Of a stretch of DNA of 39,774 bases, positions 1 through 7,005 are shown piece by piece. The position numbers and the translations under genes were made by a program. Location: the NCBI GenBank assembly GCA_029821745.1, contig JALGSS010000006.1:1-39774 (forward strand), in the 5' to 3' direction. Origin of the DNA: Candidatus Zipacnadia bacterium. GTDB taxonomy: Bacteria > Armatimonadota > Zipacnadia > Zipacnadales > JABUFB01. The notes under the pieces are model-generated. The model was not told the origin of the DNA, did not search any database, and saw only the letters and a list, made by a program, of their open reading frames with translations. The first letter of the stretch is position 1, and the number at the start of each line of letters is the position of its first letter.

Positions 1-227
1 TGGAGAAGCCCTGCCACGCGGCGGTGAACATCTTCGGCCCCCGCGTCTGGGACTACCTTGCGCCGGGCCTGGACTTTGGGTACGATGTTATCCCCGCTAT
101 GCTGGAAGCGGGCGAGGACGTGCGGGGGTTTCTCGACCGGGACGCGTGGTGGATGGATGTGGGGCGGCTGTCGGACCTCGACGCCGCGAATGCCCTCATG
201 CAGTCCCACGGAGACACGGACGGTTGA
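1..227 (+). CDS. Sugar nucleotidyltransferase, C-terminal fragment (5' end outside window)
   Basis: The reading frame is open from the left edge and stops at TGA 225-227, so only about the last 75 residues are present. The visible pattern is an Asn-Ile-Phe segment, then Phe-Gly-Tyr-Asp with Ile-Pro-Ala-Met-Leu, then Trp-Met-Asp-Val-Gly and Leu-Asp-Ala-Ala-Asn. This matches the end of the catalytic domain of NTP_transferase enzymes such as mannose-1-phosphate guanylyltransferase and glucose-1-phosphate thymidylyltransferase, which make NDP-sugars for glycan synthesis. The Asp of the WMDVG segment is typical of the family's sugar and metal binding site. There is no left-handed beta-helix tail after it, so it is a short enzyme without an acyltransferase-like extension. 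The exact sugar cannot be told from this end. The next gene starts about 95 bases downstream. Confidence 0.75.
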   Translation, partial: EKPCHAAVNIFGPRVWDYLAPGLDFGYDVIPAMLEAGEDVRGFLDRDAWWMDVGRLSDLDAANALMQSHGDTDG

Positions 228-322
228 GGCCATGTGCCGCCGGAACCAAGTCGACGCCACACTCACCGTTGGCCGACGCGGAATCCCTGTGGCTCAGACC
301 AAGGGCAGCGAGTACCGCCATT

Positions 323-1615
323 ATGATGCGACGTCGACAACAACTGCCGCTTGTCTGCCTGTGTCTGGCCCTCGTCATCGGGGGCGGCGCGGCTTCTGCT
401 GCCGATATTGTGCAGCAGATCATCAGCCGCGTCCCTGACCAGCCCAGGACATATGAGGCCATGCGCGCCACGCTCCTGCGGCTTGCGGAGTCGGAGCGGG
501 TGTCCCTGGTCAACCTGGGCCGGAGCGTCGGCGGGCGCGACATCCTGTGCGTGGCTCTCCATGCGCCGGGGTCCGTCTTCGGGCAGACCAAGCGCCTGTT
601 CGTCGTCGCGAGGCAACATGGCAACGAACCGTCCGGGACCGAGGCCGTAATGGCTCTCATTGAGCACTTCGCGACTTCGCAAGGCGCTCTGGAGCAGGAG
701 ACACTCCGGCGGCTGACCTTCATCTTCGTTCCCATGGCGAATCCGGACTCTGCCGACCGAAGCCGTCGGCGCAACGGTCGGAATGCCGATCTCAACCGCG
801 ACTGGCAGGCGCTCTCGCAGCCGGAGACATTGGCCATCGAGAAGGGCGTGCGAGCGTGGAAGCCGGACGCTCTCGTTGATCTCCACGGGCTGCCGCGGTC
901 AAGTTCGAGGGCCTCGTATCGGGAGAACTTCGTGGAGACGATCGGCCAGGGCGGCGGGATCCCGGCGTTCGTCAGCAACACCACGATTCCAGTCTCGTCC
1001 GACCTGGCGTCGTGGTTGCGGATCTACGGGCATCGATACAACATATATTATGACGGGCCCGGCAAGGACCGGCGACTGTGCCACCGGCATTTCGGGCTTG
1101 ACCACGGCATACCCAGCTTCCTGTTCGAGGCGAAAAACGGCCCGGGGCGCACGCTGAAGCACCGGGCGGGCTTCCATTCGGTCGGCCTCTTGGTCATCGC
1201 GAACCATCTCGTGAACAACGCCGGCCCAACGGGGGGCAGCGCACAGACGCTGTGCCGGGCCGCCGATGGGACAACGCCCTCAGTCACGGGCCGCCGCGCG
1301 GCTCCCGCCGGCCCACGAATCCCCACCAGCGTAGCGCTGCAGCAGGAGCTGGCTGAGTTCGGCCAGGATGGGACAGGTGGCCAGTTGCGGGCTGTGGTGG
1401 CGGGCAGCGACGAGGTGCGGTATGTCAAGTTCTACGTGAACGGCAGGCTGTGGACCGTCACGAACAGCGAACCGTATAATTGCGAGCTCGACCCGACAGA
1501 GCTGGGGACGGGCCGCCACCAAGTCAAGGTGGACGTGGTCGGCCAGGCCGGGAAGGTCCTGGCTCAGGCGCAGGGAATTGTCGACTTGGACACGGTCCAG
1601 GCGGCGGGAAGGTAG
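323..1615 (+). CDS. Secreted M14-family zinc carboxypeptidase with C-terminal Ig-like domain
   Basis: 430 residues. The frame is open upstream, but ATG 323 gives a clear signal peptide (basic RRRQQ, then a hydrophobic core ending near GAASA, about residue 27), so I place the start there. The M14 zinc site is visible: His99-x-x-Glu102 in a HGNEPSG segment and His188 in VDLHG, with Asn158-Arg159 as the usual substrate-carboxylate binder and Glu269 in FLFEAK as the candidate general base. The set is complete, so an active metallo-carboxypeptidase outside the cytoplasm is likely. Residues about 330-425 look like a bacterial Ig-like beta-sandwich (KFYVNG and VDVVGQAG segments), which often positions secreted enzymes. 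Family knowledge allows cleavage of protein C-termini or of peptidoglycan peptides (the DL- or LD-carboxypeptidase branch), and I cannot choose between these. The VanZ-like gene begins two bases after the stop, suggesting co-transcription. Confidence 0.85.
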   Translation: MMRRRQQLPLVCLCLALVIGGGAASAADIVQQIISRVPDQPRTYEAMRATLLRLAESERVSLVNLGRSVGGRDILCVALHAPGSVFGQTKRLFVVARQHGNEPSGTEAVMALIEHFATSQGALEQETLRRLTFIFVPMANPDSADRSRRRNGRNADLNRDWQALSQPETLAIEKGVRAWKPDALVDLHGLPRSSSRASYRENFVETIGQGGGIPAFVSNTTIPVSSDLASWLRIYGHRYNIYYDGPGKDRRLCHRHFGLDHGIPSFLFEAKNGPGRTLKHRAGFHSVGLLVIANHLVNNAGPTGGSAQTLCRAADGTTPSVTGRRAAPAGPRIPTSVALQQELAEFGQDGTGGQLRAVVAGSDEVRYVKFYVNGRLWTVTNSEPYNCELDPTELGTGRHQVKVDVVGQAGKVLAQAQGIVDLDTVQAAGR

Positions 1616-1616
1616 G

Positions 1617-2000
1617 ATGTCGCGACGCTCGGCGTGGGTGCCGGTCGGCGTTTGGCTGCTCATGATGCTCACGCTGACATCACTACCCTCGCTCCCGTCG
1701 GGGCCCGATCTGCCGAACGCTGACAAGTTGGCGCACGTGGCGGTTTTCGCCGTGCTCGGTGGCCTGCTGCGGCGCGCGTTCGGTGGACGGCAACCAGGAC
1801 TCTCTTGGCAAGCGGCGGGAGCGCGCTCCTTCGCCGCCGGGTTTGCTTACGGTGTACTCGACGAGCTACACCAGATCCCGATTCCAGGGCGCACGTGCTC
1901 GCCATGGGACCTGCTCGCCGATGCGTGCGGCCTCGCCTGTGGGATAGCAGTTGGGTACTTTGTGGAATGTTTGACCCGCGGGAATCGTCAGGAAGGGTAG
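1617..2000 (+). CDS. VanZ-like family membrane protein
   Basis: 127 residues. ATG 1617 follows the carboxypeptidase stop directly and has the purine-rich GGGAAGG just upstream as ribosome-binding site; an earlier in-frame Met at 1578 would overlap the previous gene. The protein has a hydrophobic N-terminal helix (about 9-27), then DKLAHVAVFAVLG, then FAYGVLDELHQ followed by Pro-Gly-Arg and WDLLADACG, and a last hydrophobic helix. This Asp-Lys-x-x-His ... Asp-Glu-x-x-Gln ... Asp-x-x-x-Asp arrangement is the signature of VanZ-like membrane proteins. The founding member confers low-level teicoplanin resistance, but most chromosomal relatives have no defined role. Its position next to a peptidase that could act on the envelope hints at a cell-wall role, which is inference only. 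Confidence 0.8.
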   Translation: MSRRSAWVPVGVWLLMMLTLTSLPSLPSGPDLPNADKLAHVAVFAVLGGLLRRAFGGRQPGLSWQAAGARSFAAGFAYGVLDELHQIPIPGRTCSPWDLLADACGLACGIAVGYFVECLTRGNRQEG

Positions 2001-2048
2001 TTGTGTTTCAGATAATCCGGGCAGTACACTCAAACTGGAGGAATTTGG

Positions 2049-2378
2049 ATGGCGAACATGCAGGAACTCTCCGACGCAACTTTCAATGATTTCGTGAAGA
2101 ACACCGACAAGCCCGTATTGGTGGATTTTTGGGCCCCGTGGTGTGGGCCGTGCCGGATGGTCGGGCCGATCGTCGCGGCGATAGCCACGCGCTACGGCGA
2201 CAAGATCGTCGTAGCGAAGGTCAATGTCGACGAAGCCGGGGCTGTGGCCACGAAGCTCGGCATCCGCAGCATCCCTACGCTCATGGTCTTCAAGGACGGC
2301 GAGGTCGTGGCCCAGGAGATCGGTGTCCAGCCCGAGGACTCCCTTGCGACCATGGTCGAGAAGGCGCTGGCAGGCTAG
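2049..2378 (+). CDS. trxA: Thioredoxin
   Basis: 109 residues, the normal size of a single-domain cytoplasmic thioredoxin. The active site WCGPC is complete (Cys32 and Cys35) and the cis-proline before strand 4 is Pro76 in RSIPTL. The buried Asp in VDFWAPW is present. It reduces protein disulfides and donates electrons to enzymes such as ribonucleotide reductase, recycled by thioredoxin reductase, which is not in the window. The start is fixed by GGAGG at 2037-2041, seven bases before ATG 2049. No signal peptide is seen. A strong hairpin at 2418-2460 follows, so it probably forms a short transcription unit. Confidence 0.95.
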   Translation: MANMQELSDATFNDFVKNTDKPVLVDFWAPWCGPCRMVGPIVAAIATRYGDKIVVAKVNVDEAGAVATKLGIRSIPTLMVFKDGEVVAQEIGVQPEDSLATMVEKALAG

Positions 2379-2751
2379 TCTTCACGCACAGCCGCTTGCA
2401 GCCATCACCGGTAACGACGGCAGCCCCTCCGCCCGACAGGGCCCAGGAGTAGGGCTGCCGCTTGCGTTCTGCTCTCGCTTTCCCGTGGCAAAAGTGTCTC
2501 GAATTCGGAAGTTACGCCAGGCCTCATAGGCGTTACTACCCAAGATGAGAGATGCCTGGGTGAACCTAGCCTCGTGGTCCGGGACAGCGAACCTTCGAGC
2601 CCCGCTCCACGTCAATACGGAAGCGACGCCTTCCGCGAGAAGTCCCCGCTAGCGCGTGACGGATGCGGCCGAGGGATTTGGCCATCCGATGCATTCACAG
2701 ACACGATTCCGGACATGTTGAGGCACAATCCGAATAGGAGGCACTGTACCA
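2379..2751. other. Intergenic region between trxA and htrA
   Basis: This 373-base stretch has no convincing gene. It holds the hairpin at 2418-2460 and the htrA ribosome-binding site AGGAGG at 2736-2741. The reading frame entering from 2574 continues out of frame into htrA and does not resemble a protein. I see no promoter with good -35 and -10 boxes, although htrA should have one here. Confidence 0.5.
2418..2460 (+). terminator. Long GC-rich hairpin after trxA, probable terminator
   Basis: Nine bases at 2418-2426 pair perfectly with 2452-2460. Inside, CTCC 2427-2430 pairs with GGAG 2446-2449 and GCCC 2431-2434 with GGGC 2439-2442 around a gaca loop, leaving only small bulges. There is no U-run after it, so it is either a GC-driven terminator or an mRNA 3'-end stabiliser. 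Confidence 0.5.
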
Positions 2752-4299
2752 ATGACGAGAGGTTCCATCGCGAATCGACACTCCCACATCACCATCATTC
2801 TGCTCAGTGTCCTGGTTGGGGCTGTACTGACGGGGCTGGTGCTCTACTACCCGAGGGCGCAGGCTCCGGTAGTCGCTCAGGACACCGTCGAGCCGGCGGC
2901 AGCCGCCGTCGCTCTGGAGAACACCTTCGTCTCCGTGGCCGAGCGCTGCTTGCCGGCGGTCGTAAGCATCCACGTCGAGACCCGGGGGCCCTCAGGCAAC
3001 ATCGGCGAGTTCGAGGAGTTGTTCAAGGACCACCCGTTCTTCGAGCCGTTCTTCAAGGACAAAGAGGGCGGCAAAGCGCCCAGACAACGACCCAAGGGCC
3101 AGAGCTTGGGCACCGGCTGGATCTATCGGGACGACGGCTACATTGTCACGAATTCCCACGTAGTCCGTGACGCCGAGACCATCAAGGTCAAGCTGCACGA
3201 CACCAAAAACAGCAGCAAGACCTACACGGCCACTCTTGTCGGCAGCGACCCGAAGACTGAGCTGGCAGTGATCAAGATCGACGCCGGCCGCAAGCTGCCG
3301 ACTATCAAGCTGGGTGCCTCCAACAAGCTGCGCGTCGGGCACTGGGTCATGGCGATCGGGGCCCCGTTCACGCTCGAGCAGACTGTCACTGTCGGCGTCG
3401 TCAGCGCCAAGGGCAGGTTCCTCCCCGGGCAGGATCCCCGCTACATCCGCATTGGGGACATCATTCAGACAGATGCGGCCATCAACCCCGGCAACAGTGG
3501 CGGCCCCCTCGTAAACCTGCGTGGCGAGGTCATCGGGGTCAACGTGGCGATCATGTCCAGCAGTATGAGCCAGGGGAACGTCGGCATTGGGTTCGCCATT
3601 CCCGCTGACACCGCCCAGACGGTTGTGCCGCAGCTCATCGAGCACAAGAAGGTCGCTCGTGGTTGGCTGGGCATCAGCATTTCTGAGTTGGAGGACAATG
3701 ATCAGGACTTCTTCGGCGCTCCGGACGGCGGCGTACTGGTTGAGGACATCAATAAGGAAGGTCCAGCGGCCAAGAGCGATCTGAGGATGCATGACGTCAT
3801 TGTCGCCGTGGAAGGCCAGAAGGTCTTGACGACGTGGGATGTTCAGAAAGCGATCTCCGGCGCCGGCCCCGGCACGGTGGTCACGATCGACATCATCCGC
3901 GACAAGAAGCCCGGGCAGGTCAAGGTGAAGCTCGGTGAGATGCCGGCGAAGTACACCGGGCTTGAGGAGATCAAGGACGAGGCTACCGTGCCCGAGGAGG
4001 TGTCCGCTCTCGGCATCACGGTTGAGGGCATGACGGCGAACACCGCCGAGGCCCTGGGCTTCGAAGGCCGCGACGGGGTGGTTGTTATGAAGATTGATCC
4101 CGACGGCCCCGCCTTCGGCAAGCTGAGACGCGGCGACGTGATCTACATGATCAACCGCGACGAGGTTGCTAAGTTGGCAGACTATGAGAAGGCTCTGGAG
4201 AAGGCCAAGAAGAACGGAAACTACGTGATGGTGTTCTACCGCAGAGCCCTCGACGGAGAGTGGGCCAAGCAGCACGTAAACGTCCAGCCGGAGTGGTAA
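2752..4299 (+). CDS. htrA: HtrA/DegP-type serine protease with two PDZ domains
   Basis: 515 residues, similar to DegP plus a longer N-terminus. Residues 13-33 form one membrane segment after a basic, His-containing start, so it is a signal anchor or uncleaved signal peptide facing the periplasm. The trypsin-like domain spans about 60-290, with His136 in TNSHVV and Ser249 in NPGNSGGPL. The usual catalytic Asp position, in the stretch aligned to DegP SDIAL, is Glu170 (codon GAG 3259-3261), a notable substitution. PDZ1 covers about 303-398 and PDZ2 about 418-500. The family degrades or refolds misfolded envelope proteins, with PDZ domains gating activity. AGGAGG at 2736-2741 lies ten bases before ATG 2752. 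A classic terminator follows at 4328-4363, so it is likely monocistronic. Protease or chaperone mode cannot be decided from sequence. Confidence 0.93.
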   Translation: MTRGSIANRHSHITIILLSVLVGAVLTGLVLYYPRAQAPVVAQDTVEPAAAAVALENTFVSVAERCLPAVVSIHVETRGPSGNIGEFEELFKDHPFFEPFFKDKEGGKAPRQRPKGQSLGTGWIYRDDGYIVTNSHVVRDAETIKVKLHDTKNSSKTYTATLVGSDPKTELAVIKIDAGRKLPTIKLGASNKLRVGHWVMAIGAPFTLEQTVTVGVVSAKGRFLPGQDPRYIRIGDIIQTDAAINPGNSGGPLVNLRGEVIGVNVAIMSSSMSQGNVGIGFAIPADTAQTVVPQLIEHKKVARGWLGISISELEDNDQDFFGAPDGGVLVEDINKEGPAAKSDLRMHDVIVAVEGQKVLTTWDVQKAISGAGPGTVVTIDIIRDKKPGQVKVKLGEMPAKYTGLEEIKDEATVPEEVSALGITVEGMTANTAEALGFEGRDGVVVMKIDPDGPAFGKLRRGDVIYMINRDEVAKLADYEKALEKAKKNGNYVMVFYRRALDGEWAKQHVNVQPEW

Positions 4300-4327
4300 T
4301 GCCCGCCGTCTGGACCGCACCGAACAT

Positions 4328-4363
4328 AAAGGCCCGGCGACCCAGGAGGTCGCCGGGCCTTTT
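4328..4363 (+). terminator. Rho-independent terminator of htrA
   Basis: A perfect 15-bp stem (4328-4342 with 4348-4362) closes a five-base loop (cagga). It is GC-rich and ends in a run of T at 4360-4363. The arm begins with AAA and ends with TTT, so it may work in both directions. Confidence 0.9.
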
Positions 4364-4385
4364 GTGGTGAATGGGTCTCCTCAAC

Positions 4386-4393
4386 AGGAAGGA
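4386..4393 (+). promoter_or_regulatory. Ribosome-binding site choosing the ogt start
   Basis: AGGAAGGA lies ten bases before ATG 4404. It falls inside the longer open frame from 4371, whose ATG sits only eight bases from the end of the htrA terminator and has no such site. This favours 4404. Confidence 0.55.
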
Positions 4394-4403
4394 CTCAGAG
4401 GCC

Positions 4404-5048
4404 ATGGGCCGAGATAGTCAGACCGAAGAAACATGGAACCAGGCTGGCTGTCGACCGTTGATTCATGCAACGGTCCAGACGCCGATCGGGTGGTGTGCGG
4501 TGGCATCGCGGGGACAGGGCCTGTGGAGGTCCTGCCTGCCCCGGGACACCGAAACGGCGGCGCTCGCGGAACTCTCGCTGCCTGAAGTGTCTCAAAGTCA
4601 AGACGATGCCTTGCTTGAGCAGGCCTGCGCATGGCTGGTCAGCTATTTCCGAGGAGACGAAACGGAATTTTACACGCCGGGCCTTGATCTGGCGGATCTC
4701 ACACCCTTTGCGCGCTCGGTATTGCTGCAGTGCCGACGAATTCCTCGCGGCCAATGCGTGAGCTACGGCGAACTGGCCGTTCAGGTCGGGATTCCGGCCG
4801 CCGCGCGAGCCGTGGGACAGGTGATGCGCCGAAACCCGTTCGCGCCTTTCGTTCCCTGCCACCGGGTCGTCGGTGCGGACGGTTCACTGACCGGGTTTGG
4901 GGCAGGACTCCCCCTGAAGGCCTGGATGCTGGAATTGGAAGGGTTGACGGTCAGCTTATCGTCGCGGGGGACGGCCCGCATACGTGGCACGACAGCCGCA
5001 CAGGACAGGGCTACGCCAAGCCGGGAGGCCGCCTGCCGACCGTGCTGA
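4404..5048 (+). CDS. ogt: Methylated-DNA--protein-cysteine methyltransferase (O6-alkylguanine repair)
   Basis: 214 residues from ATG 4404; an in-frame ATG at 4371 is possible but lies against the htrA terminator. The active-site motif is PCHRV with acceptor Cys152. Upstream are the recognition-helix region (SYGELA, about 120-125) and the RAVGQVMRRNPF stretch carrying the conserved Arg and Asn, and downstream the GFGAGLPLKAWML segment. The protein removes alkyl groups from O6 of guanine by transferring them irreversibly to this Cys. The N-terminal 100 residues match the poorly conserved family domain in size. About 35 extra residues after the usual C-terminus are rich in Arg, Thr and Ala and look non-conserved. 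No Ada-type regulatory domain is present, so it is a stand-alone repair protein. Confidence 0.92.
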   Translation: MGRDSQTEETWNQAGCRPLIHATVQTPIGWCAVASRGQGLWRSCLPRDTETAALAELSLPEVSQSQDDALLEQACAWLVSYFRGDETEFYTPGLDLADLTPFARSVLLQCRRIPRGQCVSYGELAVQVGIPAAARAVGQVMRRNPFAPFVPCHRVVGADGSLTGFGAGLPLKAWMLELEGLTVSLSSRGTARIRGTTAAQDRATPSREAACRPC

Positions 5049-5055
5049 GGCGCGG

Positions 5056-5085
5056 TTGACTTGCTTGCTTTCATTGCGTTACAAT
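5056..5085 (+). promoter_or_regulatory. Sigma70-type promoter for the surface-protein island
   Basis: TTGACT at 5056-5061 and TACAAT at 5080-5085 are separated by 18 bases. Each box differs from consensus at one position. The predicted start near 5092 lies about 310 bases before the GTG start of protein A, giving a very long leader. Confidence 0.75.
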
Positions 5086-5091
5086 GGCCTG

Positions 5092-5389
5092 CGTCAAGAC
5101 TCGTGTCTATAGGCTGCTCTGGCGGCAAGGGATCACTGCGCCCACAGTGAGAGGGTGGAGCAGTAAGCGACGTTCTGTGTTTGGACGCCTAGGAAGTATG
5201 CCAAATGCAACGTGCGTGAGACGCCCGCTTCCGGCCGTGTTGTTGGAAGAGGCGTTCAGTGTGCGTCTGTTTGGCTGTTAGGACAAGAACACAGGCAGCA
5301 GAAGACAGCGTTCTCAACAACGGCCGGGTCTCGGGGTCAGACGGGGATTGCGTAGGCGAGCGGACGGGGATCTGACCACGCAACAGCCG
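5092..5389 (+). ncRNA. Long structured 5' leader of the protein A gene (possible cis-regulatory RNA)
   Basis: No protein is supported here. Several local hairpins are visible. CTGCTC 5114-5119 pairs with GAGCAG 5158-5163 and encloses TCACTG 5133-5138 / CAGTGA 5145-5150. GCGT 5214-5217 / ACGC 5221-5224 closes a three-base loop. CTTCC 5228-5232 / GGAAG 5245-5249 sits directly against GGACGCCT 5183-5190 / AGGCGTTC 5250-5257 (one G-U). Just before the ribosome-binding site, two stems interleave: 5335-5341 with 5371-5377 (7 bp) and 5348-5353 with 5378-5383 (6 bp). They must form a pseudoknot or exclude each other. I recognise no known riboswitch family. GC-rich sequence gives stems by chance, so the RNA role is an inference. 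Confidence 0.35.
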
Positions 5390-5395
5390 AGGAGG
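5390..5395 (+). promoter_or_regulatory. Ribosome-binding site fixing the GTG start of protein A
   Basis: AGGAGG lies nine bases before GTG 5405. The site begins seven bases after the interleaved stems of the leader, so folding of those stems could affect its exposure. Confidence 0.75.
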
Positions 5396-5404
5396 CAAAA
5401 GACT

Positions 5405-6964
5405 GTGCGTACCTCCAAGCCTCGAGTTCAAGACCGCGCACTGATCTCATTACTCCCGATTATTCTGGCAGCGGCGACGCTGATCCCGGTGGATCGGGTC
5501 TCGGCCGCAAGCATCGACGGGACTTGGGTCTGGCCGCCACTCGCGACCGCCAACTCCTGTCGCTGGGCCAGAGTGCAGGTGGGCCTCAGCGCCACCGAGG
5601 AGATCTACTCCTGCACCATCAGCGGACTCAGCGAGGCGGACGGCTACGCGCCTGGGTCGACCCTTCCCCTGAGGACGGTCGTCCAGTCCGGGACCAGCAG
5701 TGTCTACGGACGTCTGAATCAGGATACCACCGTCATGAACAGTTGGGGCCACAGCCCCAGGTTCCTGACAATCGGGCCCTTCTGCGGCAGGGCGAATGCC
5801 TTCAATGAGCGCCCCGCCGACTGGCCGTTCGTCGTCGGGTATGGCGGCTCCCCGGGCTCGAACACCACGCGGCCCACGAACGCGAATACCTACTATGTCA
5901 CATTCACCATCCGCACCTACAACACGGACAGCGGCGAGGTCTCCGACACCGTTCTAACGAGCCAGCCCGGTTACCGAACCGTACATGACAACGACGACTA
6001 CCTGGACTGGAACCGCCCGGGCCCCGGCGGGACGACTATCGACCCGATCAGCGTTGGGCCCGTAGAGGTCCTCGCCGACAGCGGCAGTGGCAGTTCAGCC
6101 TACAAGTTCCGTGTCCGCTATACCTCCGGCCTGTACTCCGGTCTGAACCTGCCTCCTCGGTGGCGGACCTCGGAGGACTTTCCGCCCAGCAGTTACGACA
6201 ACTCCTTCTACGACCGCGCGCGGGGATGGCCGTCACGTCGCAGCGACCCCGACTCAGTGACCCAGTTCAACTGGCTGTACGGCCGCACCACAGACCCGTG
6301 GCTGGACCAGGTGGGTTACGCTCGAAGCGAGTATGACCAACGCGGCGCCACTGAGCCACAGGTCCTCCTGGTTATTGACGGCCAGCACTGGGCGCCACAC
6401 TACATGATGCCGGAGGACCCTGCCGACACCACGTATACCGATGGCGCCATGTTCACGTACACGGTACGTCCCACTGACTACCTGAACTTCATCGACAACA
6501 TCTTCCTGTTTCCCTTCGACCTGCCGGGGCAGGACGCGTGGGACAACTACGCCGTACGTCTGGCCGGCCGGCCGGCCTCAAACAACTACGTATCACTCAC
6601 CGCCGGCCCACACACGTATGAGTTCTGGGCCACTGACGACTTCGCGCCAGTCGGTAACCGCGGCTGGGTCCAGGTAGGGTGGCCCGGCAACGACGCCCAC
6701 GTCGAGTACCTGCACCGGGTGGCCCCCGAAGCCCGCCGAGTGGACGGTCTGCGCTCCGGCGTACACCGCAGCCGCCAGAGCGTGTACAACCAGCAGCAGG
6801 GCGGGCCGGAGTACAGTTGGACGAACATGCGCCGGTTCGGCGATACCTCCGTCAACCAGCCTGACCCCTACGGTTACACGCTTAAGTCCCACAACGCGCT
6901 GTCCGACAGTGACATCCCCTCCGACCTGGAGGCCCTGGGCAGCTCAACGTCAATCCCGTCCTGA
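5405..6964 (+). CDS. Giant surface protein A, N-terminal part (gene split by -1 frameshift)
   Basis: 519 residues from GTG 5405, set by AGGAGG at 5390-5395. The N-terminus is a signal peptide: basic residues, a hydrophobic core ISLLPIILAAATLI, and a likely cut near RVSAA. The rest is beta-rich, Asn/Asp/Tyr/Gly-rich sequence without recognisable catalytic residues. It contains one copy of the repeat found in the downstream part: FRVRY near residue 230, VLLVIDG, then DTTYTDGAMFTYTV, then HTYEFWATDD. The frame ends at TGA 6962-6964 after about eight non-homologous-looking residues. In the -1 frame, coding-like sequence continues from about 6940 into the next entry. I read the two as one gene for a secreted protein of about 2400 residues. 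Function is unknown; adhesion or matrix roles are guesses from composition. Confidence 0.8.
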   Translation: MRTSKPRVQDRALISLLPIILAAATLIPVDRVSAASIDGTWVWPPLATANSCRWARVQVGLSATEEIYSCTISGLSEADGYAPGSTLPLRTVVQSGTSSVYGRLNQDTTVMNSWGHSPRFLTIGPFCGRANAFNERPADWPFVVGYGGSPGSNTTRPTNANTYYVTFTIRTYNTDSGEVSDTVLTSQPGYRTVHDNDDYLDWNRPGPGGTTIDPISVGPVEVLADSGSGSSAYKFRVRYTSGLYSGLNLPPRWRTSEDFPPSSYDNSFYDRARGWPSRRSDPDSVTQFNWLYGRTTDPWLDQVGYARSEYDQRGATEPQVLLVIDGQHWAPHYMMPEDPADTTYTDGAMFTYTVRPTDYLNFIDNIFLFPFDLPGQDAWDNYAVRLAGRPASNNYVSLTAGPHTYEFWATDDFAPVGNRGWVQVGWPGNDAHVEYLHRVAPEARRVDGLRSGVHRSRQSVYNQQQGGPEYSWTNMRRFGDTSVNQPDPYGYTLKSHNALSDSDIPSDLEALGSSTSIPS

Positions 6965-7005
6965 CCGCGCACCCGTTCTTCGGGCTGACGCACCGCGAGG
7001 GCGGA

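Noticed and set aside
2001-2030. TTGTGT / TACACT or GATAAT as a trxA promoter
   Set aside because: Box matches are weak, and the predicted start would fall on the Shine-Dalgarno (first pair) or lack a -35 (GATAAT).
5084-5281. 65-codon open frame in the protein A leader
   Set aside because: Its ATG overlaps the -10 box (TACAATGG), so it would lie at or before the transcript start, with no ribosome-binding site and basic low-complexity sequence.
5335-5400. Known riboswitch (for example cyclic-di-GMP class) in the leader
   Set aside because: I could not match conserved core sequences of any riboswitch family I know; only generic stems are supported.
6929-6945. Programmed -1 ribosomal frameshifting in protein A
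   Set aside because: No canonical slippery heptamer and no clear downstream pseudoknot was seen; base loss or sequencing error is the simpler reading, though not excluded.
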